19,171 bases of DNA from an uncultured Megasphaera sp. (GTDB taxonomy: Bacteria; Bacillota; Negativicutes; Veillonellales; Megasphaeraceae). The translations under genes and the position numbers were made by a program. Under the pieces are notes generated by a model. It had not been told where the DNA came from, ran no database searches, and saw only the letters and a program-made list of their open reading frames with translations. The stretch lies in the NCBI GenBank assembly GCA_900548635.1, contig URLP01000020.1, positions 1 through 19,171 on the forward strand, given 5' to 3'. Numbering within the stretch: the stretch's first letter is position 1; every line of letters starts with the position of its first letter. Shown here in pieces: positions 12,664 to 19,171 of the stretch.

Positions 12664-14130
12664 ATGGAAAAAGATTCATTGCTTCAAGGGGAGTCTAAAA
12701 ACGTAGAATATAAGGAAATGGTTCCGGAAGACAGCCAGAAATATATGAAATCTGTTGTTGCCTTTGCTAATGGAGATGGCGGGCGGATTGTATTTGGTAT
12801 TGAAGACGGAACGATGCAGGTTGTTGGTATTCCCCAGAGCGACCTTTTTCGACTGATGGATGCTATTACTAATGCGGTTACGGATAGCTGTGCGCCGATG
12901 ATTATTCCGGATCTTTTTGTTCAGGAAGTAAAGGGGAAATCGCTTATCATTTTGGAGATTGCGCCAGGAATGCAGCGCCCGTATTATATCAAAAAGAAGG
13001 GGCTTGTGAAAGGAACCTATATCCGGACGGCTGGAACAACGCGTCCTGCGGATCAGGCGATGCTGCAGGAATTACTTTTAGAAGGGAAAAATAAATTTTT
13101 CGACCAACAACCGATTCCAAATCTGAAAGTGAAGCAGTCTGATGTGGCAGCATTATGCCATTCGATGAGAGAAACGGCTAAAAAAAATGCAGCATCAGAT
13201 TTCCAGCGTCAAGAAATCAAAGAGTTGACAGTCAATCAGCTTATTTCGTGGGGCGTTTTGCTTGAACATAAAGGCCAGCTTATACCAACCTATGCATATG
13301 CGATGCTGACACATCAGGCTGGGTATCCTCCAGTTGTTCAATGTGCTGTGTTTAAAACGGAAGATAGAGCCGTTTTTATCGATAAACGGGAAATTGATGC
13401 ACCGATTCAGGAACAAGTGGAAAAAGCATATCAGTACGTGCTTGAAAAAATCAACATGGGTGCTAGATTTCAGGGAGTCTATCGACAGGATATTTATGAA
13501 CTGCCTCCGGACAGTATCCGTGAATTAATTGCCAATGCACTTGTACATCGTAATTATTTGGAGCCGGGATCCATTCAGATTGCTCTTTTTTCAGATCGAC
13601 TGGAAGTTACTTCTCCGGGCGGCCTGATGCGCGGCGTAACGCCTGAAAAAATGAAAGAAGGATTTTCAAAGATTCGCAACCGGGCCTTGGCCAATGCTTT
13701 TGCTTACATGAATCTGATTGAAAAGTGGGGCAGTGGCTTTCCGCGTATTTTGCGGGATTGCCGTGATTATGGGCTGAGGGAACCGGAAATTCTTGACTTT
13801 GATGGTGATTTGCGTGTTAACTTGTATCGAAAAACTGACCAAACTACTGACCAAACCGCAAAAACTGACCAAACTACTGACCAAACCGCTAACCAAACTA
13901 AAAACACTGACCAAACTGAAACGGATCTACCTGTAAAATTAAATGATAAGGAAGAAGCTATTTTAGCATATATCAAAAAAAAGCCAGACAGCACGCAATC
14001 GGAAATTGCGATGGCCACGTCGCTGTCCATGGGTACTATAAAATATCATACAAAGAAGCTGCAGGAAAAAGGCTTCCTAAAACGCATGGGAACACATCGC
14101 AAAGGATACTGGTCAGTAATACTCAAATGA
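12664..14130 (+). CDS. Schlafen AlbA_2 / HATPase_c_4 / winged-helix protein
   Basis: A 488-residue cytosolic protein of the family often annotated as ATP-binding or transcriptional regulator. Residues 8-140 form the AlbA_2 (AAA_4) nucleic-acid-binding domain with ESKNVEYKE and FANGDGGRIVFGIEDG. Residues about 280-390 form the HATPase_c_4 part with ELIANALVHRNY (287-298), SPGGLMRG (317-324) and EKWGSGFPRI (353-362). Residues 390-420 are a low-complexity linker of TDQT units encoded by a 30-bp tandem repeat. Residues 425-488 form a winged helix (EEAILAYIKKKPDSTQSEIA). GAGAGGAGG eleven bases upstream supports the ATG. It is more AT-rich than the core genes and sits among gene fragments, so transfer is likely. 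Function is unproven; such genes occur widely, some near defence loci. It is complete and looks functional. Confidence 0.88.
   Translation: MEKDSLLQGESKNVEYKEMVPEDSQKYMKSVVAFANGDGGRIVFGIEDGTMQVVGIPQSDLFRLMDAITNAVTDSCAPMIIPDLFVQEVKGKSLIILEIAPGMQRPYYIKKKGLVKGTYIRTAGTTRPADQAMLQELLLEGKNKFFDQQPIPNLKVKQSDVAALCHSMRETAKKNAASDFQRQEIKELTVNQLISWGVLLEHKGQLIPTYAYAMLTHQAGYPPVVQCAVFKTEDRAVFIDKREIDAPIQEQVEKAYQYVLEKINMGARFQGVYRQDIYELPPDSIRELIANALVHRNYLEPGSIQIALFSDRLEVTSPGGLMRGVTPEKMKEGFSKIRNRALANAFAYMNLIEKWGSGFPRILRDCRDYGLREPEILDFDGDLRVNLYRKTDQTTDQTAKTDQTTDQTANQTKNTDQTETDLPVKLNDKEEAILAYIKKKPDSTQSEIAMATSLSMGTIKYHTKKLQEKGFLKRMGTHRKGYWSVILK
13831..13920 (+). repeat. In-frame 30-bp tandem repeat coding the linker
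   Basis: A 29-base sequence beginning AAAACTGACCAAACTACTGA occurs at 13831-13859 and again, identical, at 13861-13889. Two more degenerate ACTGACCAAA units follow to 13920. Each unit codes ten residues built from TDQT. A copy number change would lengthen or shorten the linker without a frameshift. Confidence 0.9.
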
Positions 14131-14160
14131 TGCTGTTTAGCTAAATGAGTGTCAAGTTTG

Positions 14161-14271
14161 ATGACTTTGGGCGGCCTGATGCGTGGCGTAACGCCTGAAA
14201 AAATGAAAGAAGGATTTTCAAAGCTTCTCAACCGGGCCTTGGCCAATGCTTTTGCTTACTTGCAGGAATAG
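14161..14271 (+). pseudogene. 94-bp duplicated fragment of a HATPase_c_4 gene
   Basis: Bases 14169-14262 repeat 13617-13710 of the preceding gene with four differences in 94. The frame reads MTLGGLMRGVTPEKMKEGFS, continues through NRALANAFAYLQE and ends at TAG 14269-14271. It has no ribosome site and lacks all other parts. The scattered differences fit a remnant of a paralogous gene better than a very recent copy. Confidence 0.8.
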
Positions 14272-14317
14272 ACAGAATCTGATGCGATAGAAAAAAGTGA
14301 GATAGGCGGGAAGGCAG

Positions 14318-14500
14318 ATGAAACACTTTTATACTGAAATTGAAAATATAACATTGGTATTTGATGATATCAAAACTAATCAGGATGGAATGGATTCGAT
14401 TTCTCTGCATTTTGAAAAGCCTATTGAAGATGGTTTTGCTTTTCTGGATACCATACCCTGGCCGAAGGGGCAGAAACGAAGGAACAAGTCGATTTCCTGA
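14318..14500 (+). pseudogene. 5' end of an unrecognised small gene fused to EAL-gene debris
   Basis: ATG 14318 has GGGAAGG six bases upstream. About 45 residues (MKHFYTEIENITLVFDDIKT up to GFAFLDTIP) read like the start of a small acidic protein that I do not recognise. Near 14455 the DNA becomes the tail of an EAL-domain gene in another frame, so the last 15 codons (WPKGQKRRNKSIS and neighbours) are out-of-frame EAL sequence. The gene is truncated by a rearrangement. Confidence 0.65.
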
Positions 14501-15914
14501 AGGCCATAGGCTGTGAAAAGATCCAGGGCTATTATTTCGGCCAGCCCATGAGCTATGAAGACTGCCACATCTTCTGCAGCCAGTTTGAAGGGGGCTTTGA
14601 GTCGCGCCTGGAAGAACACATCTTTTCGTGCCCATCCCCAGCCGCGAAAAGGGAGAGCTCCGTGTCCTCCTGGGTACTTGTGAAACCATTTGGGAATCGA
14701 CAGCAGGCCGCGCCATATCGTAGCCACGAAGTTCCCCATCTACCGCGGCCGGCATATCATCGGCCTTGTCGGCTATTTTGACGATTCTGAACGCATCTCC
14801 GCCCAGAAGGAACAGCTGCAAAAGCTCAACGTCATCGATGGAGAAACGTCGCTACTCAATTTCCGCGGCCTCCTCCTGGCAGGGGAAGGATTACCGCTTT
14901 ACCCTGGCGACGGACCTTAATCAGTACATCGGCCGCGACTTGTCGGAAAACCACGTCATCTTCCGGGAAGTCATGGCCAACGATGTCATCGCCATCGGCA
15001 TGCGCGAAAAAGACCCGGAACAGGGGCTGCAGAAGATGCTGGCCCATATCGGGCACAGCCTGCAGGCTGAACGGGTCCTCATTTTTGAAGAAAAAGGCAG
15101 CACCGTCAGTGCGACCTATGAATGGCACAAAGAGGGGCTGGAGTCAGCGGCAGTGCACTGTCAGCATATTCCTCTGGACACACTGCGTCCGCTTTATGCC
15201 GCTTTTGATGCCCAGCAGATGGCGATTATCGAAGACGCACCGGCTTTTGCCAGAGCTCATCATTTCCAGCCCTATCTTCCCAACGTACACCGTCTGGTTG
15301 TAGGGCATCTGGTTCAGTCCGGCAAATCCCTGGGCTTTACGGACGTCATCAATCCCTCGGCCCTGGCTTTTAAATCGGCAGGTCTCCTCCTCTCGACGCT
15401 GACCCTCTTCCTGGCCGCCATGCTGCGCAACCGCGACACCTTCCGCTCTCTGGCCCTGATGAGCACGACGGACCAGTTGACCGGCGCCGGCAACCGCCGC
15501 GGCTTTACAGAATATGTTAAAGGACTTCCGGCCGGGACGTCAGCAGCCTTCATCTACGGCGACCTCAACGGTCTCAAGAAAGTCAATGATGACCGGGGCC
15601 ATGAAGAAGGAGACAAGCTGCTCTGCAAAGCCGTCGAAATCATGAACTCCGCCGTCGGGAAGCGGCACGTCTTCCGCATGGGCGGCGACGAATTCCTGGT
15701 CGTCATGCCCGACGTCAATGAAAAGCAGACGAAGCGACTGCTCCAGGACCTGCGGACACGCTACCGCAGCAGCGGCGTCAGCATCGCCTTAGGCTATATC
15801 GTGCGCCAGGCGCCCATCGAAAACCTCGACGAAGTCCTTTCCGAAGCCGATTACAACATGTACCGCGACAAACAGCGCATCTACGGCACGTCCCGGCGGG
15901 ACCGCCGACGTTGA
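14455..15914 (+). pseudogene. Decayed EAL-PAS-GAF-GGDEF cyclic-di-GMP gene
   Basis: The order of domains is clear, but the frame changes at least three times. The EAL tail is AEGAETKEQVDFLKAIGCEK then IQGYYFGQPM (14458-14627). The PAS-like part is split at about 14630 and 14718 (VPIPSREKGELRVLLGTCET, then ATKFPIYRGRHIIGLVGYF). Another shift near 14885 leads to a long open stretch with a GAF domain (HIGHSLQAERVLIFEEKG) and a complete GGDEF domain: TDQLTGAGNRRGF, GDLNGLKKVNDDRGHEEGDK and FRMGGDEF. The inhibitory RxxD site before GGDEF is absent. The EAL N-terminus is lost. The last part (open from 14766 to 15914) could still make a GAF-GGDEF diguanylate cyclase if an internal start were used, but no good ribosome site is seen. 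Some shifts lie near homopolymers, so sequencing error should be excluded. Confidence 0.8.
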
Positions 15915-15932
15915 TTGTTCATCGTAGGCCGT

Positions 15933-16475
15933 TCATCGATTACTACAAACTCTCACCAACGGCCGCGCCAGGGCTGCGGCGAGGATGCTCTTGACGATGT
16001 CCAGGGGGATGAAGGGGACGACGCCGCTCATGAAGACGGCGCTCCAGGGCATGGCCGTGATGCCTTTCAGCTGCAGGACGCCGCCGAGGTAGATGACGGG
16101 GATGCCGATGCAGACGGCGACGAGTGCGTAGCGCTTGAAGCTGTATTCCTTCCCCTTGCAGAGGGACATGAGGTAGACCGCTGCCACGTAGGCCCAGATG
16201 TAGCCGCCCGTCGGGCCGAGCATCTTCCCCGGGCCGGACGTACCGCCTGTAAAGACAGGCACGCCGATGATGCCGATGCCGATGTAGGCCAGCATGGTGA
16301 CGGCCGCATCCTTCGGCGGCAGGAGGAAGGCGACGAGGTTGACGATCAGCGTCTGCAAGGCAATCGGTGAGAGCGAGAAGGGCAGGGGAATGATCAGGTA
16401 CGCAGAAATACAATTCAAGGCAATCAATAAGGCGATGCGCGTCAGGCGCATCGTCTTTTCTTTTGAATCAGACAT
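15933..16475 (-). CDS. bioY: Biotin transporter S component BioY
   Basis: A 180-residue membrane protein of the ECF transporter type that binds and imports biotin, alone or with the shared EcfA/EcfT energising module. It has about six hydrophobic segments. The family motif region GIIGVPVFTGGTSGPGKM and LGPTGGYIWAY is intact, and LSPIALQTL precedes it. I start at ATG 16475 because AAGGAG lies ten bases upstream; the open frame continues to 16544 but that part overlaps the promoter. The stop lies only 18 bases from the end of the convergent GGDEF remnant. No biotin synthesis genes are adjacent, which fits a biotin scavenger. Confidence 0.93.
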   Translation of the reverse strand: MSDSKEKTMRLTRIALLIALNCISAYLIIPLPFSLSPIALQTLIVNLVAFLLPPKDAAVTMLAYIGIGIIGVPVFTGGTSGPGKMLGPTGGYIWAYVAAVYLMSLCKGKEYSFKRYALVAVCIGIPVIYLGGVLQLKGITAMPWSAVFMSGVVPFIPLDIVKSILAAALARPLVRVCSNR

Positions 16476-16509
16476 GAGAAAAGCACTCCTTACTATTGAT
16501 ATTTTCTTT

Positions 16510-16538
16510 ATCATAGCAAAAAGTACTTTTACGGTCAA
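16510..16538 (-). promoter_or_regulatory. bioY promoter with a palindrome in the spacer
   Basis: On the minus strand TTGACC (16538-16533), a 17-base spacer and TATGAT (16515-16510). The spacer contains the perfect 12-bp palindrome AAAAGTACTTTT (16519-16530), an ideal operator position. It does not look like the usual BirA box (TTGTAAAC and its inverted partner). Confidence 0.7.
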
Positions 16539-16567
16539 CTGCACATGATTTTATATAGAGTTAACAA

Positions 16568-17401
16568 TCAATCTTTTAGTAATTCCTTAAGGCACGGTTC
16601 TACCTGGACGCCTTCACGGTAGTCGCTGCCGTCTTTATAGGTGTAGTTGATGGCGTAGCTCAGGAATTTCGAGGCCTTTTGGACACTGTGGTGCAAGTCT
16701 TTGCCCTGGAGGAGAGAGCCCGTGAGGACGCTCGTGAAGAGGTCGCCTGTGCCGCAGGTGCTGAAGGGGATGCGGTCGATGCTGCATTCATCGAAGGAAG
16801 CCGTACGGGCGTCGTAGCTGACGACTTTAATCGTATCGTTCGGCGAGGGGACGCTGGTGATGACGATTTGCTGCGGCCCCATGGAGGCTAACTTCTGGCA
16901 GAGTTCGAGCATTTCCGTTGTCGTCGGCATGTCTTCGCTGTAGGGGCGGTCGGCGAGGAGGCCGGCTTCGGTGTAGTTCGGCGTAATGACCGTGGCTTTG
17001 GCGATGAGTTTGCGCATTTCCGGGACGATATCGGGTTTGAAGACCGGGTAGAGATGACCGTCATCGGCCATGGCCGGATCGACGACGACGAGGCCGTCCT
17101 TTTGGGCGAAGCGGTCAATGGCGTCGAGGACGACGGCAATCTGGCCGGCATCGGCTAAGAAGCCGCTGTAGATAGCGTCGTACGTGTAGCCCAGTTTCTG
17201 CCATTTGTCCATGAATTCCGTCATATGCGGCGTGAAATCAGAGAAGGTGTAGTCGCCGTAAGTCAGGTTGTTGCTGAAGATGGCCGTCGGGAAAGGGCAG
17301 ACTTGGAAGCCCATGGCCGAAATGACCGGCAGCGCCGCCGTCAACGAGCAGCGCCCAAAAGAGCACATATCATGAATTGCAAGAACGCGTTTAGTAGCCA
17401 T
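16568..17401 (-). CDS. Pyridoxamine/pyridoxal kinase of the PdxY type
   Basis: A 277-residue ribokinase-fold enzyme that phosphorylates vitamin B6 vitamers with ATP in salvage. The N-terminal HDMCSFGRCSLTAALPVISA, the middle TVITPNYTEAGLL (138-150), and the anion hole and catalytic CGTGD (216-220, base D220) are all present. Length fits PdxY/PdxK (about 280). AGGAGG eight bases before the ATG fixes the start. It lies upstream of bioY on the same strand, 92 bases apart, each with its own promoter. The product supplies PLP, which the decarboxylase-family protein encoded nearby would need. Confidence 0.9.
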   Translation of the reverse strand: MATKRVLAIHDMCSFGRCSLTAALPVISAMGFQVCPFPTAIFSNNLTYGDYTFSDFTPHMTEFMDKWQKLGYTYDAIYSGFLADAGQIAVVLDAIDRFAQKDGLVVVDPAMADDGHLYPVFKPDIVPEMRKLIAKATVITPNYTEAGLLADRPYSEDMPTTTEMLELCQKLASMGPQQIVITSVPSPNDTIKVVSYDARTASFDECSIDRIPFSTCGTGDLFTSVLTGSLLQGKDLHHSVQKASKFLSYAINYTYKDGSDYREGVQVEPCLKELLKD

Positions 17402-17434
17402 AAGAAAAACCTCCTAAAAATAAACTGTACTATC

Positions 17435-17463
17435 ATTTTAACCCGGTAAAGAAGTAATGTAAA
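17435..17463 (-). promoter_or_regulatory. Promoter of the pyridoxamine kinase gene
   Basis: On the minus strand TTTACA (17463-17458), a 17-base spacer and TAAAAT (17440-17435): each hexamer is one mismatch from consensus. It is divergent from the NUDIX promoter. Confidence 0.65.
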
Positions 17464-17509
17464 TGAGACAGATGAAACGGATTCTGTCCCTGCTAAAAAC
17501 TACAAACTA

Positions 17510-17518
17510 TGATATAAT
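17510..17518 (+). promoter_or_regulatory. Extended -10 promoter of the NUDIX-decarboxylase pair
   Basis: TGATATAAT is a perfect extended -10 without a clear -35. The leader to the NUDIX start is about 50 bases and AT-rich. Confidence 0.55.
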
Positions 17519-17573
17519 TAACTCTAATATATATTTCAATATTATGGGATTATCGAGATAGGAGATAGAGGGT

Positions 17574-18029
17574 ATGGCACAAGAAGCGAATGTATTGATG
17601 GGACTGAGTGTAAAGGCCATGATTTTTCATCAGGGAAAACTGCTGATCCTGCAGAAAAACGATGCCGAAGAGCTGCACCACTGGGAATTTCCCGGCGGCG
17701 GCCTGCGCTTCACGGAGGATTTCGAAGCCGGTCTGCGCCGGGAAGTTCGGGAAGAAACGGGTCTTTCCATTCAGTTGGAAGCGCCGGCGGGAATCTGGAG
17801 CTACCAGAAAAAGGACGGCCAATTCCTGAACGGCGTCATCTTCACGGCTTTGGCCGACACCGAAGACGTGACCTTATCGGATGAACACCTGGCCTACTGC
17901 TGGGTGACGCCACAGGAACTGCCGTCATATCGCCTGCACGGCTCGCTGCAGCGTTCCTTGAAGCAGATGAAGCAGTTCTCTTATGAAAAGAGCCATGAAC
18001 TGCTGTGCGCCTTCCTGGCGGCCATATGA
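17574..18029 (+). CDS. NUDIX hydrolase
   Basis: A 151-residue cytosolic pyrophosphohydrolase. The Nudix box Gx5Ex7REVxEETGL is intact at residues 42-64, with R56, E57, E60 and E61 as the metal-binding core. WEFPGGG precedes it, as in MutT/ADP-ribose-type enzymes. The C-terminal part has no extra domain. The substrate cannot be inferred; nucleotide clean-up or NDP-sugar hydrolysis are possible. AGGAG and AGAGGG lie upstream of the ATG. Its stop codon (18027-18029) overlaps the ribosome site of the next gene, so the two are probably translated together. Confidence 0.92.
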   Translation: MAQEANVLMGLSVKAMIFHQGKLLILQKNDAEELHHWEFPGGGLRFTEDFEAGLRREVREETGLSIQLEAPAGIWSYQKKDGQFLNGVIFTALADTEDVTLSDEHLAYCWVTPQELPSYRLHGSLQRSLKQMKQFSYEKSHELLCAFLAAI

Positions 18030-18037
18030 GGTGCACC

Positions 18038-19171
18038 ATGGATATGACGAAACAGCAGCGGGCGCCCTTCGTGGAAGCTTTGGAAGCGTACTGCGCTCAG
18101 CATATGAAGGCCTACCATACGCCGGGCCATAAACTGGGCCAGGGCATTTCGGACTACCAGCGCCGCCTCTTCGGCGACGCCCTGCGCCGCGACCTGGGCG
18201 TCATGTATGCCCTGGATGACTTGTTCCAGCCCGAGGGACCCTTGAAAGAAGCCATGGACCTGGCCGCCGATCTCTACGGCGCGGGCCGGACTTTCTTTTC
18301 CATCAACGGCACGACGGCCTGCATCGAAGCGATGATCCTCGCCGTCTGCGCAGACGGTGACGAAATCGTCATTCCCCGCGAAGCCCATAAGAGCGTCATC
18401 AACGGCCTCGTCCTCAGCGGTGCCGTGCCGGTCTACATGGAAAGCCGCTTTGATGCGGCGCGTCAGGTATCGCTCGGACCGGATCTGGAGAGCCTGAAGG
18501 CGGCCGTCGCAGCACATCCTGCGGCAAAGGCCGTACTCTTTACGTATCCTACGTACGACGGCATTGCCGGCAATTTACAGGCCCTCACGGCCTACGCCCA
18601 TGAGAAAGGCCTCTACGTCCTCGTCGACGAAGCCCACGGGGCTCACTTCGGCTTCCATCCGGATCTGCCGGCAGAAGCGTTAGCCTGCGGCGTTGACTGC
18701 GTCGCCCAGAGCACACATAAACTGGCAGGCTCCCTGACGCAGACGTCGATGCTCCACTGCCGCAGGGACTTCCCGCTGACGGAACGCGTGGCGGCCTCGA
18801 TGAACATCGTCCAGTCGACGAGCCCGCACTACTGGTTCCTGGCCTCTCTCGATAGCGCGCGCCAGCAGCTGGCTTTGGAAGGACGGGAGATCATCGGCCG
18901 CGCCTTGAACCTGGCCCGCCAGGTACGGAAAGAATTGAATCAGATCCTGGGCATCACCGTCTTTGGCCGGGACATCATCGACGGCCATACGGTCTGCGGC
19001 TTCGATGAAACGAAAATCACCATCGACTTTTCCGGCCTCGGCCTGGACGGCGTGACTGCCGAACGGGAACTGCGCCGCGAAGGCATTGAAGTGGAACTCG
19101 TCGCCGGCAATCACGTCCTGGCCCTGATTACTCTCGGCGATACGGCGGCGACGGCAGAAGCCCTGGTCACA
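18038..19171 (+). CDS. Orn/Lys/Arg decarboxylase family protein, PLP-dependent (3' part beyond window)
   Basis: 378 codons of a fold-type I PLP enzyme, open to the right edge. The N-terminal AYHTPGHKLGQG, the stretch FFSINGTTACIEAMI, the PLP-contacting LVDEAHGAHFGF (D197), and STHKLAGSLTQTSMLH with K228 as the Schiff-base lysine all match the Orn/Lys/Arg decarboxylase major domain. It has no N-terminal wing (response-regulator-like) domain, so it resembles the short Gram-positive SpeA/YaaO-like or lysine decarboxylase group. Basic amino acid decarboxylation for polyamine synthesis or acid resistance is likely; the substrate is not fixed. GAGGTG lies five bases upstream of the ATG. It forms a two-gene operon with the NUDIX gene. 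Confidence 0.9.
   Translation, partial: MDMTKQQRAPFVEALEAYCAQHMKAYHTPGHKLGQGISDYQRRLFGDALRRDLGVMYALDDLFQPEGPLKEAMDLAADLYGAGRTFFSINGTTACIEAMILAVCADGDEIVIPREAHKSVINGLVLSGAVPVYMESRFDAARQVSLGPDLESLKAAVAAHPAAKAVLFTYPTYDGIAGNLQALTAYAHEKGLYVLVDEAHGAHFGFHPDLPAEALACGVDCVAQSTHKLAGSLTQTSMLHCRRDFPLTERVAASMNIVQSTSPHYWFLASLDSARQQLALEGREIIGRALNLARQVRKELNQILGITVFGRDIIDGHTVCGFDETKITIDFSGLGLDGVTAERELRREGIEVELVAGNHVLALITLGDTAATAEALVT

Noticed and set aside
13831..13920. A CRISPR-like array
   Set aside because: The repeats are contiguous, have no spacers, and lie in frame inside a coding sequence.
11340..15914. A new defence island (type I restriction remnant plus AlbA_2 protein plus cyclic-di-GMP protein)
   Set aside because: The hsd genes lack all catalytic parts, the cyclic-di-GMP gene is broken, and only the AlbA_2 gene is complete; the region looks like decay rather than a working system.

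Overview
The window looks like a chromosomal piece of a low-to-mid GC Firmicute. The most likely group is the Negativicutes (Megasphaera or a relative). This placement is an inference from three things: consensus -35/-10 promoters and AGGAGG ribosome sites combined with GC-rich coding sequence; the mix of ferredoxin, iron alcohol dehydrogenase and aspartase genes typical of an anaerobic amino acid or lactate fermenter; and Firmicute-style ribosomal protein leaders. No rRNA, tRNA, CRISPR array or complete insertion sequence was found.

Left part (1-7296), metabolism: a long-chain acyl-CoA synthetase (minus strand, runs off the left edge), an APC-family amino acid permease (minus), and then, on the plus strand, a small CopZ-like metal-binding protein, an iron-dependent alcohol dehydrogenase, a 61-residue ferredoxin, aspartate ammonia-lyase (aspA) and a small orphan helical protein of the HI0074 type. 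Most of these have their own promoter. A 12-bp motif recurs in the permease/CopZ divergent region and upstream of aspA, which suggests common control of amino acid uptake and aspartate breakdown. A consensus promoter followed at once by a strong terminator, between the ferredoxin gene and aspA, may make a roughly 60-nt RNA.

Middle (7391-11060), translation and transcription core: rpmG-secE-nusG-rplK-rplA-rplJ-rplL. The leaders are informative. There are two L1-site-like stem-loops, before rplK and before rplA. A classical L10 leader before rplJ carries a terminator and a competing antiterminator. The cluster ends in a strong terminator after rplL and rpoB does not follow.

Accessory region (11061-15914): directly after rplL comes a stretch of gene debris. 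It holds palindromic repeats on both sides of a chimeric, shrunken hsdM/hsdR remnant, then an AT-rich tract with no recognisable gene, one intact gene for a Schlafen-AlbA_2/HATPase_c_4/winged-helix regulator with a 30-bp tandem repeat in its linker, a 94-bp copy of part of that gene, a small gene cut short by fusion to an EAL-domain tail, and a frameshifted EAL-PAS-GAF-GGDEF gene. I see no complete new defence system here. It reads as a hotspot of insertion and decay.

Right part (15933-19171): vitamin genes on the minus strand (pyridoxamine kinase, then the biotin transporter subunit BioY) and, divergently, a NUDIX hydrolase whose stop overlaps the ribosome site of an Orn/Lys/Arg decarboxylase-family gene that runs off the right edge.
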